Assembly (NCBI GenBank): GCA_022984795.1
Contig: JALIHJ010000002.1
Coordinates: forward strand, 186,001 to 250,000
From: Fabrea salina
Lineage: Eukaryota; Ciliophora; Heterotrichea; Heterotrichida; Fabreidae
Length of the DNA stretch: 64,000 bases
Reading direction: 5' to 3'
Both the position numbers and the translations under genes were made by a program. Of the stretch, positions 26,886 through 34,976 are shown one piece after another. Position 1 is the first letter of the stretch; each line of letters starts with the position of its first letter. The notes beneath the pieces were generated by a model, which was given only the letters and a program-made list of their open reading frames with translations, had not been told where the DNA came from and made no database searches.

Positions 26886-28541
26886 ATGCCAGGATCACTG
26901 TACGTCATTGGAATTTCTGAAGTTAAGAATTCTGATCTGACTCAAGACCAGAGATCTAAGTCCCTAAGCTTGGCAAGCGCTTTGGCTCGGCTCTCAAAGG
27001 AGGAGTTCGGGGTCTTCTCTGGAGCTGAGTTAGACTGTGTCCAGATGGCCATTCCTTTGGCCAAGCAGTTGAACACCCAAATATCGGTAGTGACTAACTT
27101 AAGTGCTTCAGAAGAACTCAGAAAACTAGAAGACTCTTCAAACCTTGAAAAAGTTGCCGATGAAGTTACTTTGGAGTTTGAGAAAATAAACGCGAGTGCA
27201 TTAATCGAAGGAGAAGCCTCGAATTTCTTATTTGTTTCCCAAGAACTTATTCCTGCCTTGCAGAAGGTATTAAATGGCTTTGAAAAGCAAAAAAAAGTTC
27301 TGGGCAACTTTTGGATCCTAGGAAAAGGGGACTGTGAGTTACCCGAGTTCAGCAACATTGAGTTCCCCCCAGTTAAGGAAGTTTTAGGTTCCCAAAACAA
27401 CTCTTACTTAGGGTCGCTAAAACAAGAAATAGTTTTCCAAATTCAAGCCTACCTTGAAAGCACCTTGAACCGAGAATCCGAAATGAGTGACTTTTTGCTA
27501 GAACAACTTGAAAAACTCAGAGGCGGAGGAAACTCCCCAGACTCCAGCATGGACATTGAACTTGAAAAACTAACTGGCCTTTCTGAAGGGTTAGTTAAAG
27601 GCATTGCAGAGATAACTGAAAAAGCCAAGTTCATTCCAAAGTCCTTTGACATGGAAACGGACAAACTTGAGATTCTAGATGTTAAAACTGTGCTCAACAG
27701 AGAACACGAATTGAAGTTCGAAATTCGGGTGGAAAACAAGAGTAAAGATTACTACTTCTACAACGTGGACATAGTGCATTTGGAGACCGGAAAAACTGTT
27801 TGTGAGTTCCAGATAATTGAACCTCAAGTGATTGTAAAGAAAGTTTTGCCTTTTGAATACAATAAAGAGTTTTTCAGAACCCATTTAGTTGCCAAGTGCG
27901 AAGGGCTGGTTGTTTCCAATGCTTACCACGTAGTGCCCCTTCAGATTAAAAACATTGTTGCACTTGATGATGCTGACGGAGCTGATAAGTATGAACTAGT
28001 TATTAAAAACAACTCCAACATGAAGTTTGACGCCATGGAAGTAATCAGCAGCATGAAGGAGGACAGGTTTATGGTCGACACCTATGGATTCGAATACAAT
28101 TCTACTACCAAATGCTTACTTAGAGGAATGACTGCCAAAGAAATAAGTGACTCTGTTTTCCATGTGGTTTATAAAGATAAAATAGTGAGCAACCCCTTTA
28201 CTGCTGAACTTGATGACTCTGAGGATGAAGAAGAACCTGACCAGTCCTCTGTGTACCCTAGTCTTAGGGGAACTAGCAGTGTGCCTATGTCTTCTTTTAT
28301 AAGTTCTGCTGACTTCAATCCACCAAATTTAGGAGATCATATTCCACCAATCAATCCACCATCTCTGGGAACTTATAATCAAATGATTCAAACTCTGAAA
28401 AGTAAACTAGCGGAACAAGAAAGAGTATTGCTCGATACTCTTATAGCTAAACACCCCAATGCAGACCTTCAACAACTTTCAAATGCATCAAGAAAGGGCG
28501 ATTTATATCAAGCTGAGAGTTACCTTAGGGAAAAAAAATAA
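26886..28541 (+). CDS. histidine-phosphatase-fold-like protein (likely catalytically dead)
   Basis: 551 residues. The N-terminal ~170 residues have the spacing of phosphoglycerate-mutase/histidine phosphatases: a first strand LYVIGISEVKN where VRHGExxxN is expected, QRSKSLSLASALARL (as in the GxxQAxxLAxxL helix) and VFSGAELDCVQMAIPLA (as in SSxLxRAxQTA). The catalytic RHG histidine and the paired arginine are missing, so activity is unlikely. Residues ~265-440 look like one or two beta-sandwich modules (ENKSKDYYFYNVDIVHLETG). An acidic linker and a C-terminal helix (LKSKLAEQERVLLDTLI) follow. Role unknown. Confidence 0.72.
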   Translation: MPGSLYVIGISEVKNSDLTQDQRSKSLSLASALARLSKEEFGVFSGAELDCVQMAIPLAKQLNTQISVVTNLSASEELRKLEDSSNLEKVADEVTLEFEKINASALIEGEASNFLFVSQELIPALQKVLNGFEKQKKVLGNFWILGKGDCELPEFSNIEFPPVKEVLGSQNNSYLGSLKQEIVFQIQAYLESTLNRESEMSDFLLEQLEKLRGGGNSPDSSMDIELEKLTGLSEGLVKGIAEITEKAKFIPKSFDMETDKLEILDVKTVLNREHELKFEIRVENKSKDYYFYNVDIVHLETGKTVCEFQIIEPQVIVKKVLPFEYNKEFFRTHLVAKCEGLVVSNAYHVVPLQIKNIVALDDADGADKYELVIKNNSNMKFDAMEVISSMKEDRFMVDTYGFEYNSTTKCLLRGMTAKEISDSVFHVVYKDKIVSNPFTAELDDSEDEEEPDQSSVYPSLRGTSSVPMSSFISSADFNPPNLGDHIPPINPPSLGTYNQMIQTLKSKLAEQERVLLDTLIAKHPNADLQQLSNASRKGDLYQAESYLREKK

Positions 28542-28550
28542 TACCTTAAT

Positions 28551-30140
28551 TTATCTATAAGTTTTTAAAGGAGGTAAATCATACGACAAGTTAACCTGTA
28601 AGTTTTTAGAAGACTCATAGTCAAGAGAGCCCTTGATTCTCCTGGTCCGAGGAGATATCAAAGGGCTAGTTTTGATTTCATAGGATTTTTTGGGATCAGC
28701 AACCCAGTTAGCTAAGCGCATCATACTTTTATAAAGTTCTTCCCTTTGTTTCCTAACAGTGCTTACTTCGCCTGACTCCACTAGTGTTCTGCACAAACTG
28801 TAACTCAACACAGTAGCTGACTCAAGTTGCTTCTTAAGCAAGTCGTTGTTTCTTTTTAAGTCTTCAACTTCATTCTTTGAAGCGTACTTGCCGTAAGTGT
28901 CGTAGATTTGGGTTTTGTCAGCTTTAGATGAAATTTGGTCTCTAACTTCTTGGAAGAAATCTTCGATTTTCATTAACTCTAAGTTGGCAAACTTAACACT
29001 TTCAAGGTTCTTATTAAGTTGGGACAACGAAGAGAAAATAGTTTCTTTTTCTTTTTGGAGACTTGAAATGCTTTCTTTCATGCCTATTAACTCGTAGTTA
29101 ATTGGGTCTATTTCTGAGTACAGTTCAGACTTTGAAGAACAAGTTTGGAGTTTAGTCAGTACAACCCCTAAATCGTCTTTGGCAGCTTTTTCCAGTAAGA
29201 CTTCATCAAACCTTTGGATTACTTTATCGAAAACATTGATTTTTTCTTTGGAGTTTTCAATGATCTGACTGAACTCTTCGAGTTTGTCATTAGTGGTTTT
29301 TTCAGAGGAGTTTATTTTGGACTCCAGTTGAGTGCAAGTGTCTGAGATCTCTTTAGACCAGGGCTTGCTTTGGATCTTCTTCCATATTTGTGCTGCTTGA
29401 GACTTAAGTTTGTGTTTGGTCTTTTTCAGTTTTGCAACAATTTCTTCGAACTTGTCAACAGTTTCACTGTTAAGTTTTTTGAACCTAGCAACTACGTCAG
29501 AAATTATTTCTTTTTTGCAGTAAGTTCTGTCTATGTTCTTCCAAAGTTCTTTTTTCATGGTTTCAAGTTCTTCAGTAAAGGGTTTTTTGAACACGCAATC
29601 TTTTTTAAGGTGCTCAACTTCTTTTTCAAGTTGAGTGAAGGTTTCAAGTTTTACACTATCTTGGATCTGACTTTGGATAGCTGTGGTTTCATCTTTAAAG
29701 GTGACTTTAGTCATTAAGTCTTTTAGGTAGCTTACTTCTTTTCCAGAAGCCTTTTCTTCCAAAGACTTTTTAAACGACTGAATGAGTTGTAGGGTGTTTT
29801 TGTAGTCTTGGTTGGCTTGAGTAAGTAAGTCTGAGTTCTTAAAAATTTGGGTGTTTAGAATATTGATTTTTTCTTCTAGCTGGAAGAAGTCTTCTCTAGT
29901 CATTGACTGGACTTGCTTGATTTGGGAGTCCAAACCTTTAAGATGCTGGTCTGTTTTTTGCTGACTAGGAAACAACTCCCGGTAAATCTCAGACTTTAAT
30001 TGCTGTTTAATAGCTGAAACAAAGGGACTTTGAAAGTTTTTCCCAGAACTAACGTCTTTAAGCTCTTTGAAAAATTCCATGATAGGATTAAGTTCGGACT
30101 TTAAGGTTTCTAGTTCACAACGCAGATTTTCTTGTTCCAT
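28551..30140 (-). CDS. coiled-coil protein, unknown
   Basis: 529 residues, almost wholly helical with heptad patterns from ~10 to 480 (EEKINILNTQIFKNSDLL; LEKEVEHLKKDCVFK). The C-terminus is short, basic and Ser/Thr/Pro-rich (SPLISPRTRRIKGS), suggesting phosphorylation and possible microtubule contact. No recognisable globular domain. Probably cytoskeletal (inference). Convergent with the preceding plus-strand gene at 9 bp and divergent from the next at 56 bp. Confidence 0.78.
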   Translation of the reverse strand: MEQENLRCELETLKSELNPIMEFFKELKDVSSGKNFQSPFVSAIKQQLKSEIYRELFPSQQKTDQHLKGLDSQIKQVQSMTREDFFQLEEKINILNTQIFKNSDLLTQANQDYKNTLQLIQSFKKSLEEKASGKEVSYLKDLMTKVTFKDETTAIQSQIQDSVKLETFTQLEKEVEHLKKDCVFKKPFTEELETMKKELWKNIDRTYCKKEIISDVVARFKKLNSETVDKFEEIVAKLKKTKHKLKSQAAQIWKKIQSKPWSKEISDTCTQLESKINSSEKTTNDKLEEFSQIIENSKEKINVFDKVIQRFDEVLLEKAAKDDLGVVLTKLQTCSSKSELYSEIDPINYELIGMKESISSLQKEKETIFSSLSQLNKNLESVKFANLELMKIEDFFQEVRDQISSKADKTQIYDTYGKYASKNEVEDLKRNNDLLKKQLESATVLSYSLCRTLVESGEVSTVRKQREELYKSMMRLANWVADPKKSYEIKTSPLISPRTRRIKGSLDYESSKNLQVNLSYDLPPLKTYR

Positions 30141-30196
30141 ATCTAGAGTTAATAAATTCAGAGTTAGATTGTATAAGTGAATATGGTGAAATAATT

Positions 30197-30811
30197 ATGA
30201 AAATACTAGTAGGTGTTTGCCTTTTGAGCATGGCTGCTTCTATCCAGTTAGTTCCACTGACTGTTCCGAAAGACGGGTACACCATTGGGCCTGCCGTTTC
30301 AAACTACACCATTGATGTGTTTTATGACCACCTTTGCATCGACTCGAAAAACTCCTACCCAGGCCTTATGAGCTACTGGAACAACAATTCAGACTGGCTG
30401 CAAATCAACTTCCACATCTTCCCACTCCCCTACCACACCTACTCCTTCGAAGTCTCAATTGCAGGCAGGTATATCCAGAAGTACTACCCTCAAAGGTTCC
30501 TAAACTTCATGGCTTACATGTTCAACCACCAGAAGGAATTCCTAGACACTGCCATGCAGTGGACCTGGAGCACTGTGCAAACCCATGTTGCCCAGTACGC
30601 AGCCCAAGCCACAGGAGTCAGTTACTCAGAAATTTTTGACGCCCTCGAAGACCCTGAAATCAACATGGATGTCAGAAAAAGCTGGAAGTACGCAACTTCT
30701 AAACTCAACACTGGAACTCCTAGATTCTTCTTCAACGGAGTTTGGGCTCACGAAGCTACTTCTTACACTCGTATGGAGAACTGGCAGGAATTCTTTCAGC
30801 AGTTTAAGTAA
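30197..30811 (+). CDS. secreted DsbA-like thioredoxin-fold protein with one active-site Cys
   Basis: 204 residues with a signal peptide (MKILVGVCLLSMAAS). The thioredoxin fold is suggested by a beta strand followed by YDHLCIDSKNSYP, where DsbA has CPYC, then a long helical insert and the cis-Pro loop TGTPRFFFNGV. Only the first cysteine of the redox motif remains (CIDS), a form also found in some plant thioredoxin-superfamily proteins. Probably ER or secretory lumen; redox activity uncertain. Only 5 bp separate its stop from the Pumilio ATG. Confidence 0.82.
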   Translation: MKILVGVCLLSMAASIQLVPLTVPKDGYTIGPAVSNYTIDVFYDHLCIDSKNSYPGLMSYWNNNSDWLQINFHIFPLPYHTYSFEVSIAGRYIQKYYPQRFLNFMAYMFNHQKEFLDTAMQWTWSTVQTHVAQYAAQATGVSYSEIFDALEDPEINMDVRKSWKYATSKLNTGTPRFFFNGVWAHEATSYTRMENWQEFFQQFK

Positions 30812-30816
30812 TAATT

Positions 30817-31947
30817 ATGAGTGAAAGGCAACTTATAGGGAACATTCTTGCTGAGGACTATGAAGAGCAACTCAGAACAGATGACCCAAAGTTCCTAGAG
30901 AAGAGGCCTGCTAGACTGAGTGTGGATGCTCCTGAGTTCGTTCCTTCCACCTCGCCAGTACTATCTAAGCGTTTGGAAATCAGCCAAATGCAAGGCAAAA
31001 TTGCTGAGATCTCCCGCGACCAAAATGGCTCACGAGTAATCCAGCAGAAACTAGAACTAGCTAGCTCCGAAGAAAAACAGATGGTTTTTGATGAAGTCCT
31101 GAGGGAAATACATGATCTGATGCCCGATGCTTTCGGGAATTACGTCGTGCAGAAACTCTTTGAACACGGCACCTCGGAACAAAGGTGGGCGCTTGCAAAC
31201 CAACTGATAGGCAAAATGCTAGAACTCTCACTTAACATGTACGGGTGCCGAGTAGTGCAGCGCGCCTTGGAAGTGATTGAATTTAACCAGAAAAAACTCC
31301 TAGTCAGGGAGCTCAGAGGCCATGTAGAAAAGTGCGTAGACGATCAAAACGGAAACCACGTAATTCAAAAGTGTATTGAAACCTGTAAAGAGCAAGCTAA
31401 GTTCATAGTAGAGACGATCAAGAAGGACGGAGTGTACTGGGGAGTCCACATGTACGGGTGCAGAGTAGTGCAAAGAATGATAGAACACTGCTCCAGAGAA
31501 GACATCCAAGAAATGGTAGAAGAACTACTAGAAAAAGCCCTCGAACTCAGCAGCGAACCCTACGGAAACTACGTAATCCAGCACCTTTTGGAAAAAGGCA
31601 ACGAAGACGAAAAAAGGCACATCTCCAGAATAGTTATTGCAAACTTAAAAGAACTTTGCAAACATAAGTTTTCAAGCAACGTAGTTGAAAAGTGCCTTCA
31701 CTGCGCGCCTGAAGAGTTCAAAACCCAGATTTTAGAAATGCTTTTTGACGAAAGCAACATTAAAGAAATCGCTACAGACCGGTTTGCTAACTTCGTGCTG
31801 CAGAGAGCTTTAGAAATCACAACTGGAGCAACCCAAAGAAGGTTTGTGGAAAAGGTTCTGGATATTTCAGACTACCTAAACCAAGTCAAGTTCGGCAAGC
31901 ACGTTTTAAAATGTATCAAAAACCTAAACAATAATGAGGATGTTTAA
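30817..31947 (+). CDS. Pumilio/PUF RNA-binding protein
   Basis: 376 residues. After a ~55-residue N-terminal leader there are eight Puf repeats with the usual recognition-helix cores, for example NGSRVIQQKL, FGNYVVQKLFEH, YGCRVVQRALE, NGNHVIQKCIE, YGCRVVQRMIEH, YGNYVIQHLLEK, FSSNVVEKCL and FANFVLQRAL. These are close to canonical (N/S/C-xx-Q code), so binding of an UGUANAUA-like 3'-UTR element is expected, with a role in mRNA repression or localisation. Cytoplasmic. Its last 14 nt overlap the next gene's start on the same strand. Confidence 0.94.
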   Translation: MSERQLIGNILAEDYEEQLRTDDPKFLEKRPARLSVDAPEFVPSTSPVLSKRLEISQMQGKIAEISRDQNGSRVIQQKLELASSEEKQMVFDEVLREIHDLMPDAFGNYVVQKLFEHGTSEQRWALANQLIGKMLELSLNMYGCRVVQRALEVIEFNQKKLLVRELRGHVEKCVDDQNGNHVIQKCIETCKEQAKFIVETIKKDGVYWGVHMYGCRVVQRMIEHCSREDIQEMVEELLEKALELSSEPYGNYVIQHLLEKGNEDEKRHISRIVIANLKELCKHKFSSNVVEKCLHCAPEEFKTQILEMLFDESNIKEIATDRFANFVLQRALEITTGATQRRFVEKVLDISDYLNQVKFGKHVLKCIKNLNNNEDV

Positions 31948-33112
31948 ATTGGCTGCACCTTTTCTCAGAGGCCGCAATTTCCGCAAAAGGAACCTTTACG
32001 AGTCTTACAAAAAAGGCTTTGAAGAAGAACCCTCAGAACACATGCAACACAAAGACTTCTTCCACGGCTACGAAGATGTAATTGACGTAGTTCCTGAACT
32101 GCCCATGCGTGGAATGCTTACAGTGTGCCCAACTCCCATAGGCAACCTTAGAGACATCACCCTTAGACAGTACCACACCCTTAAAACCGCTGACATTCTG
32201 GCCTGTGAAGACACAAGAGTCACAGGACTCTTATTGAACTTGCTTAGTCAGTACAACTTGAACGACCCCACTGAAGTGGAGTTTCCTCCCAAAAACATTC
32301 CTGGTCAAGAAAAGGACGAGTACACTTTTTCTTTAAGTGGGGACTTCATAGAGCACACTTACCAAACAGTAAAGAAGACCAAAGAAGACAAAGGCAGAGG
32401 GATCATGATCAGTTTTAACTCTTACAACCAAGAAGGAAGAACTGAGAAGTTAATCAAAGCTATGAAGTCGGGACTCACAGTAGCTTTGGTTTCAGACGCA
32501 GGAACTCCCCTGATATCAGACCCTGGGTACTACTTAGTGAAGGAGTGCATCAGAGCAGGAGTTTCAGTAGAGTCCCTTCCAGGACCCTCAGCTGTAATTA
32601 CTGCTTTGGTTTGTTCAGGCTTTCCAACACAGAACTTTTACTTCCAAGGTTTTTTGTCGAAAACCCGTTCTGAAAAACTTGAAAAACTAGAAAAAATGAA
32701 AGAAAGCAACTGCACCTCTGTGATATTTGAAAGTTCCCACAGAGTAATTGACACTCTTTTAGAAATAGAACAAGTGTTTGGGGAGTTCCACCAAGTAATG
32801 GTTGCTCGGGAACTCACGAAAATGCACGAAGTTTGCTACAGAGGAATGGTTACAAACGTTATAAAGGACTTGCAGGATGAAATTAAGTCAAAAGGCAAAG
32901 TTTTTGGAGAACTCACAGTTGTAGTAGCTCCTCATTACAGTCAAAACCAAAAAGACACTGTAGAACTGGACTCTTTGCACTTAGTGAAAACACTCTGCAC
33001 CAGAGTTAGGTCTTCTGAAAAAAACATCACAAGACTCATAGAGTTAATAACTGGGTGGAGGAAAAACAAAATCAGGAGTTACATAAAAGCTAGTAAGTCT
33101 GATATAAGTTAA
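31934..33112 (+). CDS. rsmI: RsmI-type rRNA 2'-O-methyltransferase, mitochondrial
   Basis: 392 residues. A basic N-terminus (MRMFKLAAPFLRGRNFRKRN) looks like a mitochondrial presequence. The tetrapyrrole-methylase core shows CPTPIGNLRDITLR, ADILACEDTR, SFNSYNQEGR, ALVSDAGTPLISDPG, and LPGPSAVITALVCSGFP; these are RsmI signatures. In bacteria the enzyme methylates the 2'-OH of C1402 of 16S rRNA; here a mitoribosomal target is inferred. An insertion of ~40 residues lies between the CEDTR and SFNSYN blocks. ATG 31934 lies inside the Pumilio stop region (14-nt overlap); the second Met (31940) would still overlap by 8 nt. The 3' end overlaps the convergent gene by 23 nt. Confidence 0.92.
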   Translation: MRMFKLAAPFLRGRNFRKRNLYESYKKGFEEEPSEHMQHKDFFHGYEDVIDVVPELPMRGMLTVCPTPIGNLRDITLRQYHTLKTADILACEDTRVTGLLLNLLSQYNLNDPTEVEFPPKNIPGQEKDEYTFSLSGDFIEHTYQTVKKTKEDKGRGIMISFNSYNQEGRTEKLIKAMKSGLTVALVSDAGTPLISDPGYYLVKECIRAGVSVESLPGPSAVITALVCSGFPTQNFYFQGFLSKTRSEKLEKLEKMKESNCTSVIFESSHRVIDTLLEIEQVFGEFHQVMVARELTKMHEVCYRGMVTNVIKDLQDEIKSKGKVFGELTVVVAPHYSQNQKDTVELDSLHLVKTLCTRVRSSEKNITRLIELITGWRKNKIRSYIKASKSDIS

Positions 33113-34169
33113 CTGGTTTACTAAATTGGGAGTAGTAGCCCCTGCGAGTTTCAATAACTTCTTCTAAAACTTTGCTTTTTTTGAGTTTAGGACTTTTGTA
33201 CACAGAAATGGGACTGATCTTTTCTAAGTGGTTAGCAATGTACATGTTTGTTCTTGGAGCTTTAGGTTTGGGCTCTTCTGAAAGTTCTTTTGAAAACATC
33301 TGAGAAGCTGACTTGTAGAAGTTAGTAGAGGTGACGGGTCTGTAGTTGAGTATCTTCTGGATCTTTTTCTTAATGTCGCTTCCTTCATCTCTGAGACTCT
33401 TCTTAGTTTTGGAAGAAGGCAGGGAGTTAGCAACCTTTTTTGGGCTCCGGTTCTTCAGAATCAATGGAGGTGTCTTTTTCAGAGAGAACTTTCTGTGTCC
33501 TGAATTTAGTTGACTTATGTGCTCCAGCATCCAGGGTTCGTAGTGAGGTTTGGAGTTTTCGTCTAAATGAAGCTTAGAAAACAACTTCAGGGACTTGAAA
33601 CACCTTTTGTTTTCAAACAACCCGTGGATGGTTTTTACAGCCCGTACATACTCACTCATTAAGGAACTACTAGAGTAGCAGTCAACCCACTCAAAAAGTG
33701 CATCGTAGAAATCACTAAAATTCAGGTGTTCTTTTTTACCGAAGTCAGCACTGGCATCCATGAAAACAGACTGTTTGGCATAGTCCCGGGTCACTCCTCC
33801 TACAAAGTCGTAGTAAATAAACTCAAATATAGCTGAATAAACTTCTTTAGAAATCCCAGCCAAGCGGTAGGGGTTGATTAGTTGCCAGAACTCGTAAATA
33901 GCTTCGAACAACTGGATTTTCCTCTTCATGGCAACTCTTTTCAAAAGGGTGGTGTAAGAAAAGATTTCTAAGCACTTGGCGTTCTTCCTATGAAGAACTG
34001 CCAGTTTCTGGAAGCTAGACTCCTCCAAAGTGTAGTTTTCTTGGTTAATAGGTTTGATAGGCCGTTTCATGTAAATCCACTTGGAAGACATAGCCCTGAA
34101 ACCTGAGTAGTTCCTTAGCATTACCTTTATGTCCTTTTCTAAGTACTTCTCGAGCTGTTGTAAATCCAT
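33090..34169 (-). CDS. unknown helical protein with basic C-terminus
   Basis: 359 residues. The first ~230 are helical with aromatic-rich stretches (IYEFWQLINPYRLAGISKEVYSAIFEFIYYDFVGG; FSDFYDALFEWVDCYSS), a pattern somewhat like calponin- or EF-hand-related ciliary proteins but without a calcium loop. The C-terminal ~110 residues are basic and Ser/Pro/Lys-rich, probably disordered. Function not recognised. Its stop (TAG) lies inside the convergent RsmI gene (23-nt overlap), and its ATG is 2 bp from the divergent ATG at 34172. Confidence 0.72.
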   Translation of the reverse strand: MDLQQLEKYLEKDIKVMLRNYSGFRAMSSKWIYMKRPIKPINQENYTLEESSFQKLAVLHRKNAKCLEIFSYTTLLKRVAMKRKIQLFEAIYEFWQLINPYRLAGISKEVYSAIFEFIYYDFVGGVTRDYAKQSVFMDASADFGKKEHLNFSDFYDALFEWVDCYSSSSLMSEYVRAVKTIHGLFENKRCFKSLKLFSKLHLDENSKPHYEPWMLEHISQLNSGHRKFSLKKTPPLILKNRSPKKVANSLPSSKTKKSLRDEGSDIKKKIQKILNYRPVTSTNFYKSASQMFSKELSEEPKPKAPRTNMYIANHLEKISPISVYKSPKLKKSKVLEEVIETRRGYYSQFSKPVNLYQTY

Positions 34170-34171
34170 TT

Positions 34172-34963
34172 ATGCTGAGTGTTTTATTAAGGCAATTTGC
34201 ACACTGGAAACCACATAAGCACTCCAAAAAACTCAGGTACAACCCACAACTGAACCTTAAAAAACCTATTCCTTTGCCTCCTAGACACGATTTTATTGAC
34301 TTCAAAAAGTACACAGGCAACGAAATTCTTTTTGCACTTAAAGACTCGCAGGAACTCAGAGCTACTGAACTCAGCAATGCACTTTTACAACTAGGAGTGC
34401 GCAAAGGAGCTCCTGAAAATATAGACTGGAATGTCCACCCCACTGTGTCTATAGCAATTGAGACCGCTAAAAAAAGAATCCCCCAGTACCCTATGAAAGT
34501 TCTTACTTCTTTGGCCTTGGCCTGCTCAAGACTAGGGATATCAGACCCTCAACTTTGGCAGCTTTTGGAAAAGCATATTGTCAGGACAATGCCCTCCATG
34601 GAGCCTATAGGCATAGCTTACTGCTTTAGTTCGTTTGTGGGCAAAGGAACACAGGAGTTCTACCAAGAACTTTTGAGCAAAATCAACATCCACGTGAACT
34701 ACCTAAACGGGAGAGACCTACTGAATGTTGTAAAGGGGTGTGTGCATGAGGACTTAGAAGCTAAGGAGTTGTTTGAAAAGAAGCTTTACCCACTCATCTT
34801 GCAGAAACAGAAAATGTGCACTCCAGACCAGTTGAACGAATTCATAGAACTGCTTGGAAAAAGAAGTGACTGCAGTGAAGAAACACTTCAAAGCTTGAAA
34901 GAAGCCAGGGAGTACAAGCTAGAAAGAAGAAGGACTCTGTCTTTTGGCGGGGTTCTAAAGTAG
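34172..34963 (+). CDS. putative mitochondrial helical-repeat protein
   Basis: 263 residues. The N-terminus (MLSVLLRQFAHWKPHKHSKKLRYN) is basic and amphipathic, typical of a mitochondrial presequence, which supports this ATG. Residues ~45-245 show degenerate ~35-residue helical pairs (ELSNALLQLGV; VLTSLALACSRLGISDPQLWQLLEKHI; PIGIAYCFSSFVGKGTQEFYQELL) like FASTK/RAP or OPR-type proteins of organelle RNA metabolism. No RAP domain is seen. RNA binding is inferred only. Stop TAG. 13 bp to the next gene. Confidence 0.72.
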   Translation: MLSVLLRQFAHWKPHKHSKKLRYNPQLNLKKPIPLPPRHDFIDFKKYTGNEILFALKDSQELRATELSNALLQLGVRKGAPENIDWNVHPTVSIAIETAKKRIPQYPMKVLTSLALACSRLGISDPQLWQLLEKHIVRTMPSMEPIGIAYCFSSFVGKGTQEFYQELLSKINIHVNYLNGRDLLNVVKGCVHEDLEAKELFEKKLYPLILQKQKMCTPDQLNEFIELLGKRSDCSEETLQSLKEAREYKLERRRTLSFGGVLK

Positions 34964-34976
34964 TAATATAAGAATT

